Of a stretch of DNA of 64,000 nucleotides, positions 54,121 to 64,000 are shown piece after piece. Below the pieces are notes generated by a model. It saw nothing but the letters and a program-made list of their open reading frames with translations, did no database searches and was not told the origin of the DNA. This stretch comes from Aurelia coerulea (lineage: Eukaryota > Cnidaria > Scyphozoa > Semaeostomeae > Ulmaridae). Where the stretch lies: the NCBI GenBank assembly GCA_039566865.1, contig CM076948.1:21215001-21279000 (forward strand), in the 5' to 3' direction. Numbering within the stretch: the stretch's first letter is position 1; each line of letters begins with the position of its first letter. A program made the position numbers and the translations under genes.

Positions 54121-54501
54121 AATTTGTTTTCAAATTTTGTTTAGTTAGATTATTAAAAATACTGTAAAAACATATCTATTGGTGTATTAAATATTTATTG
54201 GTTTAGTATAGTTTATTTCGCATATTTGTTCATAGTAAGCTACATGTATTGTAGATTAAATCGATGTAATATAAGTTGACAAACGAACAAAACCATTAAA
54301 GCAATTGGATGGGCTAACTTGCAGCTGTATTGTTTGTGGCCAGCAACGGGAATACGTATGCAATATGATTTATTTGCATCATTGATTAATCGATTTAAAT
54401 TTGACCCTGGCTTTTTGAAAAACAATACATAATGAATCAATGAAACCCTGGCCTCCCTCCTATTTTAAAGGCGACTGCTCCCTGGACACCCTGTGATGTT
54501 A

Positions 54502-54887
54502 CACTCATTTTTTTATAAGAAACTAAGGTCCGGTGCTGGTAAGCAGTTTCTTAAATTTTTGGGCCATTTTGCTACCAAAAGTTTCTTATGTGTTGCTTAT
54601 ATTTTTGATGCCGGAAGTGTAGAGTTAATTTTGTATTGTCTGAAGGGCTCCCAAATTACATAGTAAGATTTCAAAACAAGTAAATAACATAATTCGCACT
54701 CAAAATAATGTCGAAACAGTTGCTATAACTGTACACTGTCAAAACATTTTTGAGTGCGATAGTAAAATTAAAGTTGTAAATTACAAAAGTTTCTTAGCTT
54801 TTTCAGTTCAGGTAGGGTTGTTTCTTAACTTTCGGAGGATTGAGCCTACCGTTTCTTATAAGCAGTTTCTTATGAAAAAAATGAATG
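54502..54887. mobile_element. TA-type MITE related to M2 (386 bp)
   Basis: CACTCATTTTTTTATAAGAA at the left, complement of TTCTTATGAAAAAAATGAATG at the right, TA on both sides. Removing it rejoins the FB2-like flanks. Confidence 0.82.
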
Positions 54888-55298
54888 TATTTAATGGTGG
54901 AAATGTTCAAATTCATTTTAAAATCTTTTTCAGAATTATGAGGTATTTTCTCGGAAAGGCCCATTCAAGAAATCTTCAAAAGGGCTTAAAATCATGACCA
55001 AATTTTGCACGTGTTATCCTCTTGGGAGGATGAAATCATCCGGAATGAAATGTTGTAATGATTCCAAGGATGGCACTTTCATTTTTTCAAAGTAACAATA
55101 CGTAATGAAATTCATTGTTGAAAGTCTGAACATTTGTTCGTGATAACAAGGGCAGATTTTGTAATAGAATAGCAACAGTTGCATTTGATTGACGCCTCAA
55201 TTCAGAGCGATTTGCGACTGCAGACAAAGGAAATTATCTCAACTATAAATACAAAACAAACAAAACCGCAAACGTTTTCTGAAACCCAAGTAACTGGA

Positions 55299-55890
55299 GC
55301 GCTCGTTGTGTACCCGGGGGGGGGGGGTACATGACTTGAGGATGGATGGGCGTCTGCCGCCTGGTTTTCAGAAAGCTACCCTCTTCTAATTACCCAAACT
55401 TGCTTTTGATACCCACTTTTATGATGAATTTTGGCGGAAAACTGCCCATTTTAACCATGTTTTGCGAATCTCAGCGAAACCCCACCCTTGTTTATGGCAA
55501 ATCTGCCGAAAAAGGACCCTTGTTTAGAAAATTTTGGGCCCAAAAACCCATCCATATGGGCGGCACATACATACCCGTACCCTAAATATGTTATGTAGCC
55601 CCCGGGGTTGTGTATTCCAGAAATTGTTTTCAAGACCAAAACATGAGCACATATCAAAAGAAGAAGGTTGCATCTACACATCTACCTCGGGGCATTTTAT
55701 TTCTTTTGTTCAGAAGCCGATTTGGAGGCGATTCCATTTTCTTGTCTCTTTTGGATGTAATTGAAACACTTTCCTCAGCTTCTGAACCAAAAAATAAAAT
55801 GCCCGTAGTTGATATGTAGATATATCCTTCTTCTTTCGATAAATGCTCATGTTTGCTCTTAAAAACAATTTCTGCAATGCACAACGAGCG
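55299..55890. mobile_element. foldback element with GCGCTCGTTGTG ends, carrying a hAT-like MITE
   Basis: GCGCTCGTTGTGTA at the left and its complement at the right. Arms 55615-55700 and 55790-55880 are inverted copies (AAATTGTTTTCAAGACC, ACATGAGCA.ATATC.AAAGAAGAAGG, GGGCATTTTATT). The left arm is split at 55312 by the next feature. Confidence 0.85.
55313..55606. mobile_element. 294-bp G-run MITE with perfect 8-bp duplication
   Basis: CCCGGGGGGGGGG at the left, GCCCCCGGG at the right, and GTTGTGTA on both sides (55305-55312 and 55607-55614). Excision of the element plus one 8-mer restores the host foldback arm. hAT-like by duplication length. Confidence 0.88.
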
Positions 55891-56904
55891 CACAAAAGCT
55901 ACCTGTGTTCCAGAGAAACTTTTGCTGCTTTGCCTTGTTTTGAATTACTGGTTGAGAGAATTTCCTTTGTCTGCGATCACTAATCGCTTTGAATTGCGTT
56001 GTCAATCAAAATCAACTCATGCTAATTTCTTAAAAAATCTTTCCTTGTCGTCCATGATTCAGGACTTGCGTTGAAGGTTTCTTGAAGGGCCGAAGGGGCT
56101 TTCTTGAGAAAATCCTGCGTAATTTTGACTGGAGTTCCTGATTTTCAGTAACGTATACTCTAAGATCTATTTGAACATGTGCACTATAAGGTATATGGTA
56201 TGCCTTGCAATGTTATTATCTTTATAACCATGGAGCAGTGGCCTTCAAATGGTTATGGTATTCTACTCACCTCTCCCCTGGTAGAAAAAGAATGAGGTAA
56301 GGGAGAACAATGGGATGTGGTGCAAAATGGGTATCGTTATTATCAGGAATTTTCTGTAGTTTCTTTATGAAGCTAGGAATATAGTCCAACTGAAATAAGA
56401 TGACAAATAAACAAACGAACAACGATTATTGATCATTTATCATCACCTATATGCCATCATAACTTAAATGAGAACTTTGATGGCGTCCATAAAGTGGTAA
56501 GCCTTCTGAAACAAGTTATTAACCCGCAGTCGTGACAACATGAGTCATGCCTATAATCGAAAAAATGGGCCTCAATTCTTCAATCATCGAAAAAGTCACA
56601 ACATATAAGGCATTAACATGCTCACTTGTGATGCACTGGTCAGACGAAAAACTGATTACTTTCAGGCCAAGTATTAAAGGGAATAGACAGCTACATGTTG
56701 CTATTGTATTAAAAATCTACCCTTGTTGATGTCACCTGAGATTCACGTTAACGCAAAATTCTTTGCAAACACTTCTATTGTTATTGTTCTTTGCAGGCAT
56801 TTGCAGGTGACATCTAATCTAAGACCAACTATGGACTTAGACTTGGGCAAGTCCACACAGGCTATAGCTTCTGGCTCTGTACTATCATATATTCTGCTAA
56901 TGAT

Positions 56905-57465
56905 GAACTAGACTTATGACGATGAATCTCTCGTTTCCCTGTGCTCTTTGACTTCTTTATGGCGTTTCAGTCAACAGAGACTCATAATATTACTCTGAAA
57001 AAGTTGACCCTATTAGGCCTAATATGCTGGGATTCCTAGCATACCAATCAGATTGCGAGATTTGGCGAAGAACAATAAGTTGCGAACCTTCAATTCGATT
57101 GACGCAGCTTACTAAATTTGAAGGAAGTTGCTGCAGCAGGTACTTGAAGATTTCTCTGTTATGTTTTGGTCTTAAAAACGTGGACATTGCAGCCTTAAAA
57201 GACTTCTTTTGCACTCATCAGGTAAAGTGAACTTTCTCCTTCAGATGAATACCAAGTTTTGTTGATTAAGTGTCTGCTTACCGTGGTTTCTATCGCATTT
57301 CCTTTCTGAGGAGTGACTGTTGAACAGAGCCGAAGCAGTCGTTCGATCCAGATTCGATCAATCGAATGCAGAAGTTAGGGTCAGGTTTTTAACTGTTTCA
57401 TTATGAGTCCCTGTGAGCAAGGTACCGCAGGGATACAAGGGACTCATCGTCATAAGTCTAATGAT
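56905..57465. repeat. loosely inverted repeat
   Basis: AATGATGAACTAGACTTATG/ACGATGA at 56898 and its complement at 57440-57466, with GACTCATAAT blocks inside both. May be an eroded foldback element; the short frames between show no family likeness. Confidence 0.45.
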
Positions 57466-57652
57466 GAACAGCTTGCTTCGAAACGTAAATAAAACGATAT
57501 TACCCATCTTAGGGAAGTAGATTTCTACATCTAAGTCAACCTGCAATTGGTTCTATTTCTAGCTTAGCCTGGGCCAGCTTTAACTATGTCGAGCTACAAA
57601 TAACAGTTCTATAACTTCAGAAATACCGATAGTTTGAATATACAGTAGAAAC

Positions 57653-57750
57653 CCGCATAGAAGAACCTAGTTCTATAAGAACCTTGAGGCTGAAATTCCA
57701 TGATTACAACTTTTTAAACAAGAACCCACAAGAAGCTGAATTTTCTGAAG
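57653..57750. mobile_element. truncated MITE family M1, copy 3
   Basis: TA then CAGTAGAAACCCGCATAGAA, GAACCTAGTTCT and AAGAACCCAC. The right terminus is missing. Confidence 0.65.
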
Positions 57751-57958
57751 GTGGTCACCACAAATACGCTAACGAAAACATTTATACGCACCCAATGTTT
57801 CTTTAGATATACATCAAAGTTATCAAATACGATTGACTATATTTTTGACTTGGACCAGGCCAGCTTTCAACCCTGTCGATTTCCTTTGAGAGACTTATTC
57901 CTTGTCCTTGATCAATAATATCATCTACATAGCACACATTTTAGGATTGCAGTCGTAC

Positions 57959-58134
57959 CTACTGATAAGGATCGGAAATGAATAGGAAGTCAATGGTTTG
58001 AGAGGATAGGCAACAATGTCAAATGCAGTGGCATCGGTTAAATCAACATCAGGATATTCTGCCCTGACAGAGCCTGTGATAACAAAAGGGAAGTAGATTT
58101 CTTTGTTGCTTTCTATCATTTTCTTCGCTTCTTC
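57959..58134 (-). CDS. possible internal exon of an unrecognised gene
   Basis: Between acceptor GGACATTTTCAG and donor CAGTAG|GTACGA, 58 codons plus two bases read EEAKKMIESNKEIYFPFVIT and then GSVRAEYPDVDLTD and VAYPLKPLTSYSFP. Amino-acid composition looks like a real folded protein and unlike the surrounding repeats; the frame continues on both sides into a pyrimidine-rich stretch upstream. I do not recognise the family and found no neighbouring exons. Confidence 0.4.
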
Positions 58135-58319
58135 CTGAAAATGTCCTTCCCGTTTCTCCTCTCCAAGCCATCGCAGAAGAAACGGGAAATTTTTAGATAG
58201 AAGCAAAGAAAACTTTAGAAAGCAGCGATGAAATCTGAAGAGTGGATTTCCTATGGAGAAAACTAGCCTTACACACGTTTCTGACTCGCAGCGTACAATA
58301 ACAAAAGTAAATTATTGAC

Positions 58320-58498
58320 CAGTGGCGGGGCCAGATGGGTTGTATGATAGGGTAAATACACCCCACGTTTTCAAAAATCTGGACAAATTGTAATTGACAA
58401 ATTTAATAAAATGTCTGGGTATACAGTTTCACATCCTTTCCTAGTCGGAAAATTTTTGACTTTTATGCCCTCAGTATTGTTTGTTTGGCTCCGCCACA
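58320..58498. mobile_element. short hAT-like MITE
   Basis: CAGTGGCGGGGCCAG at the left and TTTGGCTCCGCCACA at the right are inverted. No clear target duplication. Confidence 0.5.
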
Positions 58499-58585
58499 CT
58501 TACAAACCATTGTCAATAATATTCTAAAGGTGAAGGAAGGCTAATTTACAGCATAAATGAATATTCATATCAGCAATATCCCACG

Positions 58586-58925
58586 AAGGGGGGGGGGGGG
58601 TTCTTCCATAGTAAAGGTACCTGGGGATGTGCCGCGAGAAAGGATATACTTTTTCGGACTTCTAGTCTAGCCAAGGATAACATTTTTGACAATATTGGTC
58701 TAGCGAACGGTCATGATATCATATTTGGTACGAATTTGACAAATTGGCCAGGAAATGGTCAAAACTGGTCTAGCCAAGGATACCATTTTCATGGAAATTG
58801 TTCCAGAGAATGGTCAAAATGGTCTAGCCAAGGGTACCATTTTCGTAAAAATTAGTCTAGCCTTTTGAATATGCTCGCGGCAAGGGTACCATTTCGAATA
58901 TGCTCGCGGCAGACCCCTGCTCAAA
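58586..58925. mobile_element. G-run element with GGTCTAGCCAAGGATACC repeats
   Basis: Starts with a run of about 12 G; inside, TCTAGCCAAGG occurs at about 58668, 58771, 58823 and part again at 58856; ATGCTCGCGGCA appears twice near the right. It ends near CAGACCCCTGC. Related sequence near 21995-22080 (ATGTGCCGC, CAGGGGCAG). Confidence 0.5.
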
Positions 58926-59094
58926 ATTTGGCCAAGAACCCCCCACCCCCGTGCAATATCCACTGTACCTGTTCATCCATAATTAAAGTTGTTAGCGACA
59001 AATGCCGTGAAGACGTTTTGACAAGGTCACTGCCCCAACCTGACATCTAATGTAAAACAGACTATAGCATTTATGTAGCATGTGTAGCATTTTC

Positions 59095-59660
59095 TATCGT
59101 ATCGTATGTAGCATTTATGTATAATTTAATGTAGTTCAGCTTTTTTTGAATAATGCCATGGGGTACAGTAGATCCCTGCATATAAGAACCTACACAAATA
59201 AGAACCTAGAGGCTGTTTTCTCTAACTTATATGCAACTTGTAATTAAGAACCTGTTTCAGTTTGATGAAAAATATGTTCTTATTGCAGGGGTAGTAAAGT
59301 TGATCCTTGATCGTCGTTATTAAGCTGATTTTTGTCCCAGTTGGCTGTTAAAGTTTGAATCTCCTCCCCTGCTGTTTGTAAGCTTAGGTTTAGTTATTAG
59401 GTCCATAACAACTCTACCAAAATAAATTACAGGTCTAAACATCTTTCATGCAGACTCTAAAAGGGCCTATACAACGCACCCTTCAAATAAGAACCTTCAT
59501 ACCTTGAAATTCGTCTTTGTACCTTTAAAATAAGAACCTTTGTCAGCCTGGTTCTCAAAAAAGTAGGTTCTTATATGCGGGGATTTACTGTAGTCATAGC
59601 ATTTTGCTCCTCATGGTATGATCCTTGTAGTATTGTAAAGCAGTTTGTAGGTAGAATAAT
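59095..59660. repeat. interspersed repeat split by MITE M1 copy 2
   Basis: 59095-59165 and 59593-59660 match 4865-4990 in order. The MITE at 59166-59590 sits between them. Confidence 0.55.
59166..59590. mobile_element. TA-type MITE family M1, copy 2 (425 bp)
   Basis: CAGTAGATCCCTGCATATAA at the left, complement of TTATATGCGGGGATTTACTG at the right, TA on both sides. Confidence 0.92.
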
Positions 59661-59706
59661 CTATAATATTATACCGAAAACAAAATATCCACTGTTCTCA
59701 AGTTTA

Positions 59707-60624
59707 TCATCCTTTTTCATTTTTAGTGATGGAGCTTGTTGTTGGGACAGAGTTCTGTGTTGTGTCATTCCGTGCCAATGCAGAAATTCGGTTTCTTCGA
59801 AAAATGTTGCAAACTGATCGAAGCTTGTCTGCTGCTGTATGTCGAACACTCGGCAATAGTAATATATAGATGAACGGATCAACTAGAAGATTGATGCCCC
59901 AGCAAAGCATGAAAATATGCTTCAACACATTTCCTACCTCCAAGCTCACCATTGTCAAACAGGCACTTCCAATTTTTGGGATCGTTTCAAAAAGCATAAA
60001 AGCCACGAGCATTGTTGATGTTACTGCGAAGAACCTCTGGTTTCCCAGTCCGGTGTATTGTCGGCCTAAATTCTGATTGCTCTTTTTCTTGCGGTAGAAT
60101 ACTGTTGCATATGTAACAAAGAACAAACACAAGAAAATGCCATCGTATATCAGCCAGAGGTATGCGTAGGAGATTATCTGTATTTGGATCGTGTCAAGGA
60201 TGCTAAAAGTTGGCCAAAGAGTTATGGCAATCCCCCAGCTAAACCCTAAGACGATTGTACATTTCTTCGGTGACATTGACGCCCGATATCGCAAAGGGAA
60301 ATTGCAGCCAAGAAATCTGTCAATGGTTAACAGATAAAACATCATGATCCATGTATAATAGACAGATTCCCTAAAGGACCATACCACTTGAGCCACTTTG
60401 CTTGTCAATAATGCATGGCCATTAAACTTCAAAACCATGTCAAGCATTGACACAGTTAAAATGAGAATGTCACAAATGCTTAAATTTGTGATGATTTTGA
60501 TTTGAAATGAATTGTCAAGGCGAGATGCTTTCAGTAAATAGATGCCAAGAAGATTGAAAATTAAAGCGAGGATGCCAATCACAGTAATTGCTATGATGAA
60601 TGGCTTTATTGCCTCTGTAGACAT
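59707..60624 (-). CDS. receptor E: intronless class A-like seven-transmembrane receptor
   Basis: 305 residues from MSTEAIKP (the frame is open seven codons upstream to 60645; the start was chosen by alignment with receptor A's MSAET). Seen: FNLLG in TM1, LSICD in TM2, IDRFLGCNFP ending TM3, LWLIYDGIFLCLFFVTYATV in TM5, LFETIPKIG in TM6, and LLVDPFIYILLLP in TM7, then a tail ending SITKNEKG. Closest to receptor A. DRF is intact where A has NRF. Ligand unknown; expected at the cell surface. Confidence 0.92.
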   Translation of the reverse strand: MSTEAIKPFIIAITVIGILALIFNLLGIYLLKASRLDNSFQIKIITNLSICDILILTVSMLDMVLKFNGHALLTSKVAQVVWSFRESVYYTWIMMFYLLTIDRFLGCNFPLRYRASMSPKKCTIVLGFSWGIAITLWPTFSILDTIQIQIISYAYLWLIYDGIFLCLFFVTYATVFYRKKKSNQNLGRQYTGLGNQRFFAVTSTMLVAFMLFETIPKIGSACLTMVSLEVGNVLKHIFMLCWGINLLVDPFIYILLLPSVRHTAADKLRSVCNIFRRNRISALARNDTTQNSVPTTSSITKNEKG

Positions 60625-60659
60625 TTTACTGCAGTTTCGAACCAATTATAACGCACAAG

Positions 60660-60930
60660 TTCCTACAGCTGTATGCTTCCAAAGTTTCCCAAACAATCGT
60701 TGTGATGTTTAAATGCTTCGTAATCGTAGAGGTATTTGACACTGTTTTAAAACCAAGTACAATTCCTTTATAGCCGTATCTTTACTTGAACAGCACCGTA
60801 TGTTTGTAATTATGGATTTTGTTTCAATGCTTGATACTATAATAGAAGAATTTGACGAAGTTTTGAAGTCAAGTGCAAGTCCTTTATGGCAGTATGTTTT
60901 CTTCAAGCCTATATAGCTGTAGTTCTTCAA
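60660..60930. repeat. two diverged tandem units upstream of receptor E
   Basis: ATTTGACACTGTTTTAAAACC at 60734 and ATTTGACGAAGTTTTGAAGTC at 60850, each followed by AAGT.CAA.TCCTTTAT.GC.GTAT. On the minus strand this matches the 134-bp unit upstream of receptor A, including TACAGCTGTA just before the gene. Indicates joint duplication of gene and upstream DNA. Confidence 0.75.
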
Positions 60931-61490
60931 TCCAAACAGTACCTTTTGGTTATTCTTCCTATTATCCTTTCTTGCATAATTCATAGTTTCATGTTTGTTC
61001 TCTCGTTTATGAGCAGCTTCTTTGTGAAATTGCATTAAAAATGCAAGTTATTTAAAATTACCTTGCTAGTTCCTTTTTGCGTGGTTTTCTTAAACAACGC
61101 GCTATTTCAAAGTTGTTCGTTGTATTGGTCTTCATAAGCTATACATTCTTCCTATTGCTTTAGCTGCTTCTAATTTCGAAAAAGTGATGCAGTCTTTAGT
61201 TCCGTTGCATTCATTCATCAGTCAATCCGAATCCGTGTCTCATCCATTTGCAATCAAGCTTCCTTCGCAGTTTCCCATTACATGTTTTACGAGTTCTCTC
61301 CACGAATAACTGGAAGCTGAATTCGTATTTACTTTCTTTTCATGCAAATGCAGGTGCACCAGGCACTGTTTTCTTTCAGTGCAGGTGTGTCACCCACTGT
61401 TGGCTTTCAAACTAAAATAGCTTCTCTCCTGCAATGCAGTTTTTAAGCAACATTTTGGTTTCCTTTCGAAGAGAACACAAAGTCTGCTTT
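60931..61490. other. receptor E upstream DNA
   Basis: Contains a diverged copy of the C/D upstream module around 61240-61420. No gene recognised. Confidence 0.45.
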
Positions 61491-61495
61491 TAACC

Positions 61496-61820
61496 CCAGG
61501 GGGGGGGGCACTCATCGTTTGCACATACGGGGAGGTAAGTCCAATATTTTTGGGTCAGAATGTTGCCGAAAGTGATATTTTTGGGTCCAAATAAACTGAA
61601 ATTATGTCTTTGATATTTTTGGGCATCAAATATGGTCAAAATGATATTTTTGGGTTCTTTAGAGGCAATCCTGGCCTCAATTTTCATTGTTTCAGGATCT
61701 TTTATGTTCGTTTACAGATGTCAAGGTATAAAATGAGCTGATATTTTTGGGTTTCCTGACAATTTCTCGGACTGACCCCCCTCCCGTATGCGTATGTGTT
61801 GAGTGCCCCCCTGGGCTCGA
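61496..61820. mobile_element. G-run MITE with ATATTTTTGGGT repeats
   Basis: CCCAGGGGGGGGGCACTCAT at the left and complement of GAGTGCCCCCCTGGG at the right, with inner CATACGG.GAGG on both. ATATTTTTGGGT occurs six times inside, both evenly and unevenly spaced. No target duplication seen. Confidence 0.75.
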
Positions 61821-62544
61821 CACTCCACAGCGAAAGTGTATACTCTCGCTGAGAAGGGTTGAGGCTGCACGCAAGCTAGCTTGTGAAAGAAACCCAGCTT
61901 TTTTTACCTTTGCTTATAAAACCAATAGTTTTACCTTTGCTTGATTCCCAAAGCTTTGTTCCTTTGCGGAGGAAAAAAATATTTACTACTATGGAGGAGT
62001 GTATATCCTCCACATAAATATAAAACATTATTTTTCCGCACCCCAGCACCGCTCCTCCATAGAAGCACACCAGCAGTGTCTAACTACCCATGATTAAACC
62101 AGGTTATATATGAAGTGCTACGCTTTAACTGGTCAACACCACGAATCAAGCTGATTTGATTGGTTGAAGTTTAACCTGGTTCAGATAAAACTGGTTTGAC
62201 AGTGTCAGTGTTTGAATGAGGTAGAACTATTAATTTACACTGACAGGGCTCCCTCGTCAAGATGTAAACAAAACGATGATTTTTGCAGTTTTTGAACAGC
62301 GATATCACACAGGATTTTCGTATTTTTTTCAAAATGAAAGTTGTTGTTTGGGCATTAATCATTGTACTTCACTAAGGAACAAACCAAACGTTCATATCTT
62401 CTACGATTGCTCGGATATAAGTGGATTTTTAACGGTCGCTTTTTGGTGGCTTGGGTGAAGCCACCAAACAAACTGCAGAGAACAATGTATGAAAAATGCA
62501 TAATCCCTGACACGTGCGAGTTTACGGATTTTATTACTGTTTAA

Positions 62545-63433
62545 CCCTATCTGTACTGGGCGATTTTTTAGGTATTTTGTACTGGGGGGGGCGTTTTTGG
62601 CCCCCCCCTCTTTTTCTCCAAAACTACAAAAGATATAACAATAAGACTTACCCCTATTGTTCTTTAAACAATTGGCTATTCAAATATAACAATGACAATT
62701 AATAAGTCATGTGATTCGTTGCTAGGCAACCGAAAAACTGACAAAAATTGGCAAATTTATACCTTCTTAGCCAGAAAAATTCTATTTAATCAACCACTCA
62801 ACCGATTTTTTCCAAATTTGTTTCAAATAGTAGGAAACATGTCATAGCTTGAATATATACATACTTTGCAAAATTTTTTAGTTTCTATTTTTAGCACAAT
62901 TAGCCTTAAATTAGCCTTTTGTTGCATGCATTTACTTTCATCGCAGGTTTTTGCCAGTCCTGCCCTTTTATCTGGTGAATATAGACTCAAAATGAATTAA
63001 ATTAATAAGATGAAGCAAATTAGACTAAAAAATTTATATTTAACACTTCTTTATTAGGTAAATGACGTCATAAATGTGAATGACGTCATAGATATTAAAT
63101 ATTGCTGACATCAGCAAATATGAAAAAGTTATATATCAAATGAAAGTACTCATCAAATGCAATCGAATGGTGCATGTTTGAGATCGATCAAGCAAATGAC
63201 ACGAAAACTACGGACATTTTAAGATTTTTTTTGTTGACTACTCTCCAAATATGGTATTACTGTGGTCACATGATCAGAGGTAGAACAATGAAATGTTGAA
63301 AATTTAATTGCCTATAAAATTTGCGTAAAAGTCACCAAAACTGGTGGTTATATCTCTTGTCGTTTTAGCGTAATGCAGCAAAAACTGGTAGGGGGGGGGC
63401 CAAAAACGCCCCCCCCCCCCAGTACGAATAGGG
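62545..63433. mobile_element. TTAA-type MITE family T2 (889 bp)
   Basis: CCCTATCTGTACTGGGCG at the left, complement of CCAGTACGAATAGGG at the right, TTAA at 62541-62544 and 63434-63437. Inner palindromes are G run, CGTTTTTGG, C run at both ends. Contains GCTGACATCAGC like family T1. Confidence 0.93.
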
Positions 63434-63466
63434 TTAACGACGGAGCCCCTTTAAGCAAGCTTTTCT

Positions 63467-63835
63467 AAAGCCAGGGTAGATCTCAACCAATGAAATGCAT
63501 TCAATTTGTTGAATTGACCAATTAGGAGGCCCCATTCGATTATCTGGTTTATTTTAAGTTGGTCTAACTAGTAAGTTCGAATTGGTATTACTATACCTCA
63601 TTTAGACTTATTACATGAGTCCTTGTTTTCGCTCCATTCCCCCAACGATGCCCCCGCCACAATAATAATTCAATTCAATGGAGCAAAACTTGGACGAATG
63701 TCATCAGTCTATACCTCATTCCCATTTACAAGTTAATCCAACTTGAACGAAACCAGGTTATCAAATGGGACCATCTGATTGGCCAATCCAATAAACTGAA
63801 TGCATTGGATTGGTTGAAATCTAGCCAGATTTAGG
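63467..63835. mobile_element. foldback element
   Basis: CAGGGTAGATCTCAACCAAT.AAATGCATTCA at the left, inverted at 63785-63830 (TGAATGCATTGGATTGGTTG). Inner blocks GGCCCCATT, GATTATCTGGTTT and AAGTTGG match their inverted partners. Borders approximate. Confidence 0.7.
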
Positions 63836-63837
63836 CC

Positions 63838-64000
63838 CCGTTTACACAATGGTGGTACGAAACGAATACAGCATGAGACTGTGCAGTATTAGCCTCCCGT
63901 CTACAATATGCCTGCATAGTTATCACTTGAATACGATGGAAAACGGCACAAAAACCATTCCGCATGCTATAAGCTTCAGTATTAATACGGCTTAATGTAA
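63838..64000. mobile_element. element end with GGCCCCGTTTACACAATG, cut by window edge
   Basis: GGCCCCGTTTACACAATGG resembles a terminal repeat of hAT-type MITEs in many animals; the other end is outside the window. Confidence 0.4.

Larger units (their letters stand above)
54455..56285. mobile_element. FB2-type foldback torn apart by later insertions
   Basis: Left arm GGCGACTGCTCCCTGG (54471) with continuation at 54890-55045 (TTTAATGGTGGAAATGTTCAAAT, CTTCAAAAGGGCTTAAAATCATGA), matching 29870-30000 of FB2. Right arm TGGAGCAGTGGCCTTC at 56230 and CTACTCACCTCTCC near 56270. Two other elements (54502-54887 and 55299-55890) interrupt it. Borders approximate. Confidence 0.6.

Overview
This is eukaryotic, animal-type genomic DNA: AT-rich, full of introns and repeats, with no bacterial operon structure. 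It holds one confident multi-exon housekeeping gene (TMEM208), five intronless seven-transmembrane receptor genes, fragments of non-LTR retrotransposons, and a very dense load of small non-autonomous DNA transposons (MITEs and foldback elements). The single-exon divergent class A receptors, CR1/L2-like LINEs and G-run-ended MITEs fit a non-bilaterian animal, most likely a cnidarian. That is inference; the sequence does not fix the species.

Layout. 1-1265 is a 100-bp satellite running off the left edge. 3231-11722 (minus) is TMEM208, split into five coding exons, the first only two codons long; its introns carry a SINE, a LINE 3' end, hAT-like, TTAA-type and palindromic elements. 11948-15372 is a nest: an old LINE hit by a hAT-like MITE and by a second LINE, the second LINE itself split by an 871-bp TTAA-type MITE. 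16470-17850 (plus) is receptor A with a 134-bp tandem repeat directly upstream. 18300-31990 is mostly repeats: interrupted tandem arrays, TA-type and hAT-like MITEs, a divergent inverted pair of first-exon-like sequences at 20337-20527, and a possible first exon at 29209. 32165-33172 (plus) is receptor B, unlike the others. 33600-37600 is MITEs plus a possible first exon at 36252. 38263-39087 and 46095-47015 (minus) are receptors C and D with shared upstream DNA about 1 kb long. 41000-45400 holds foldback elements, some nested, and a degraded non-receptor fragment. 48360-57500 is again repeats, including further nests. 57959-58134 (minus) may be an exon of an unrecognised gene. 59707-60624 (minus) is receptor E, with an upstream repeat related to that of receptor A. 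62545-63433 is another TTAA-type element, and the right edge is foldback DNA.

The receptors A, C, D and E are one local paralogous family spread by segmental duplication that copied promoter-side DNA too; C looks functionally decayed and the tail of A has been altered by a MITE. No ordinary tRNA or rRNA gene was seen, only a tRNA-derived SINE. The most distinctive system is a set of five TTAA-type non-autonomous elements in three subfamilies, all ending in CCCTAT and carrying subterminal palindromes made of long G and C runs. One of them interrupts an otherwise open reverse transcriptase at a TTAA, and removing it with one TTAA restores the reading frame.
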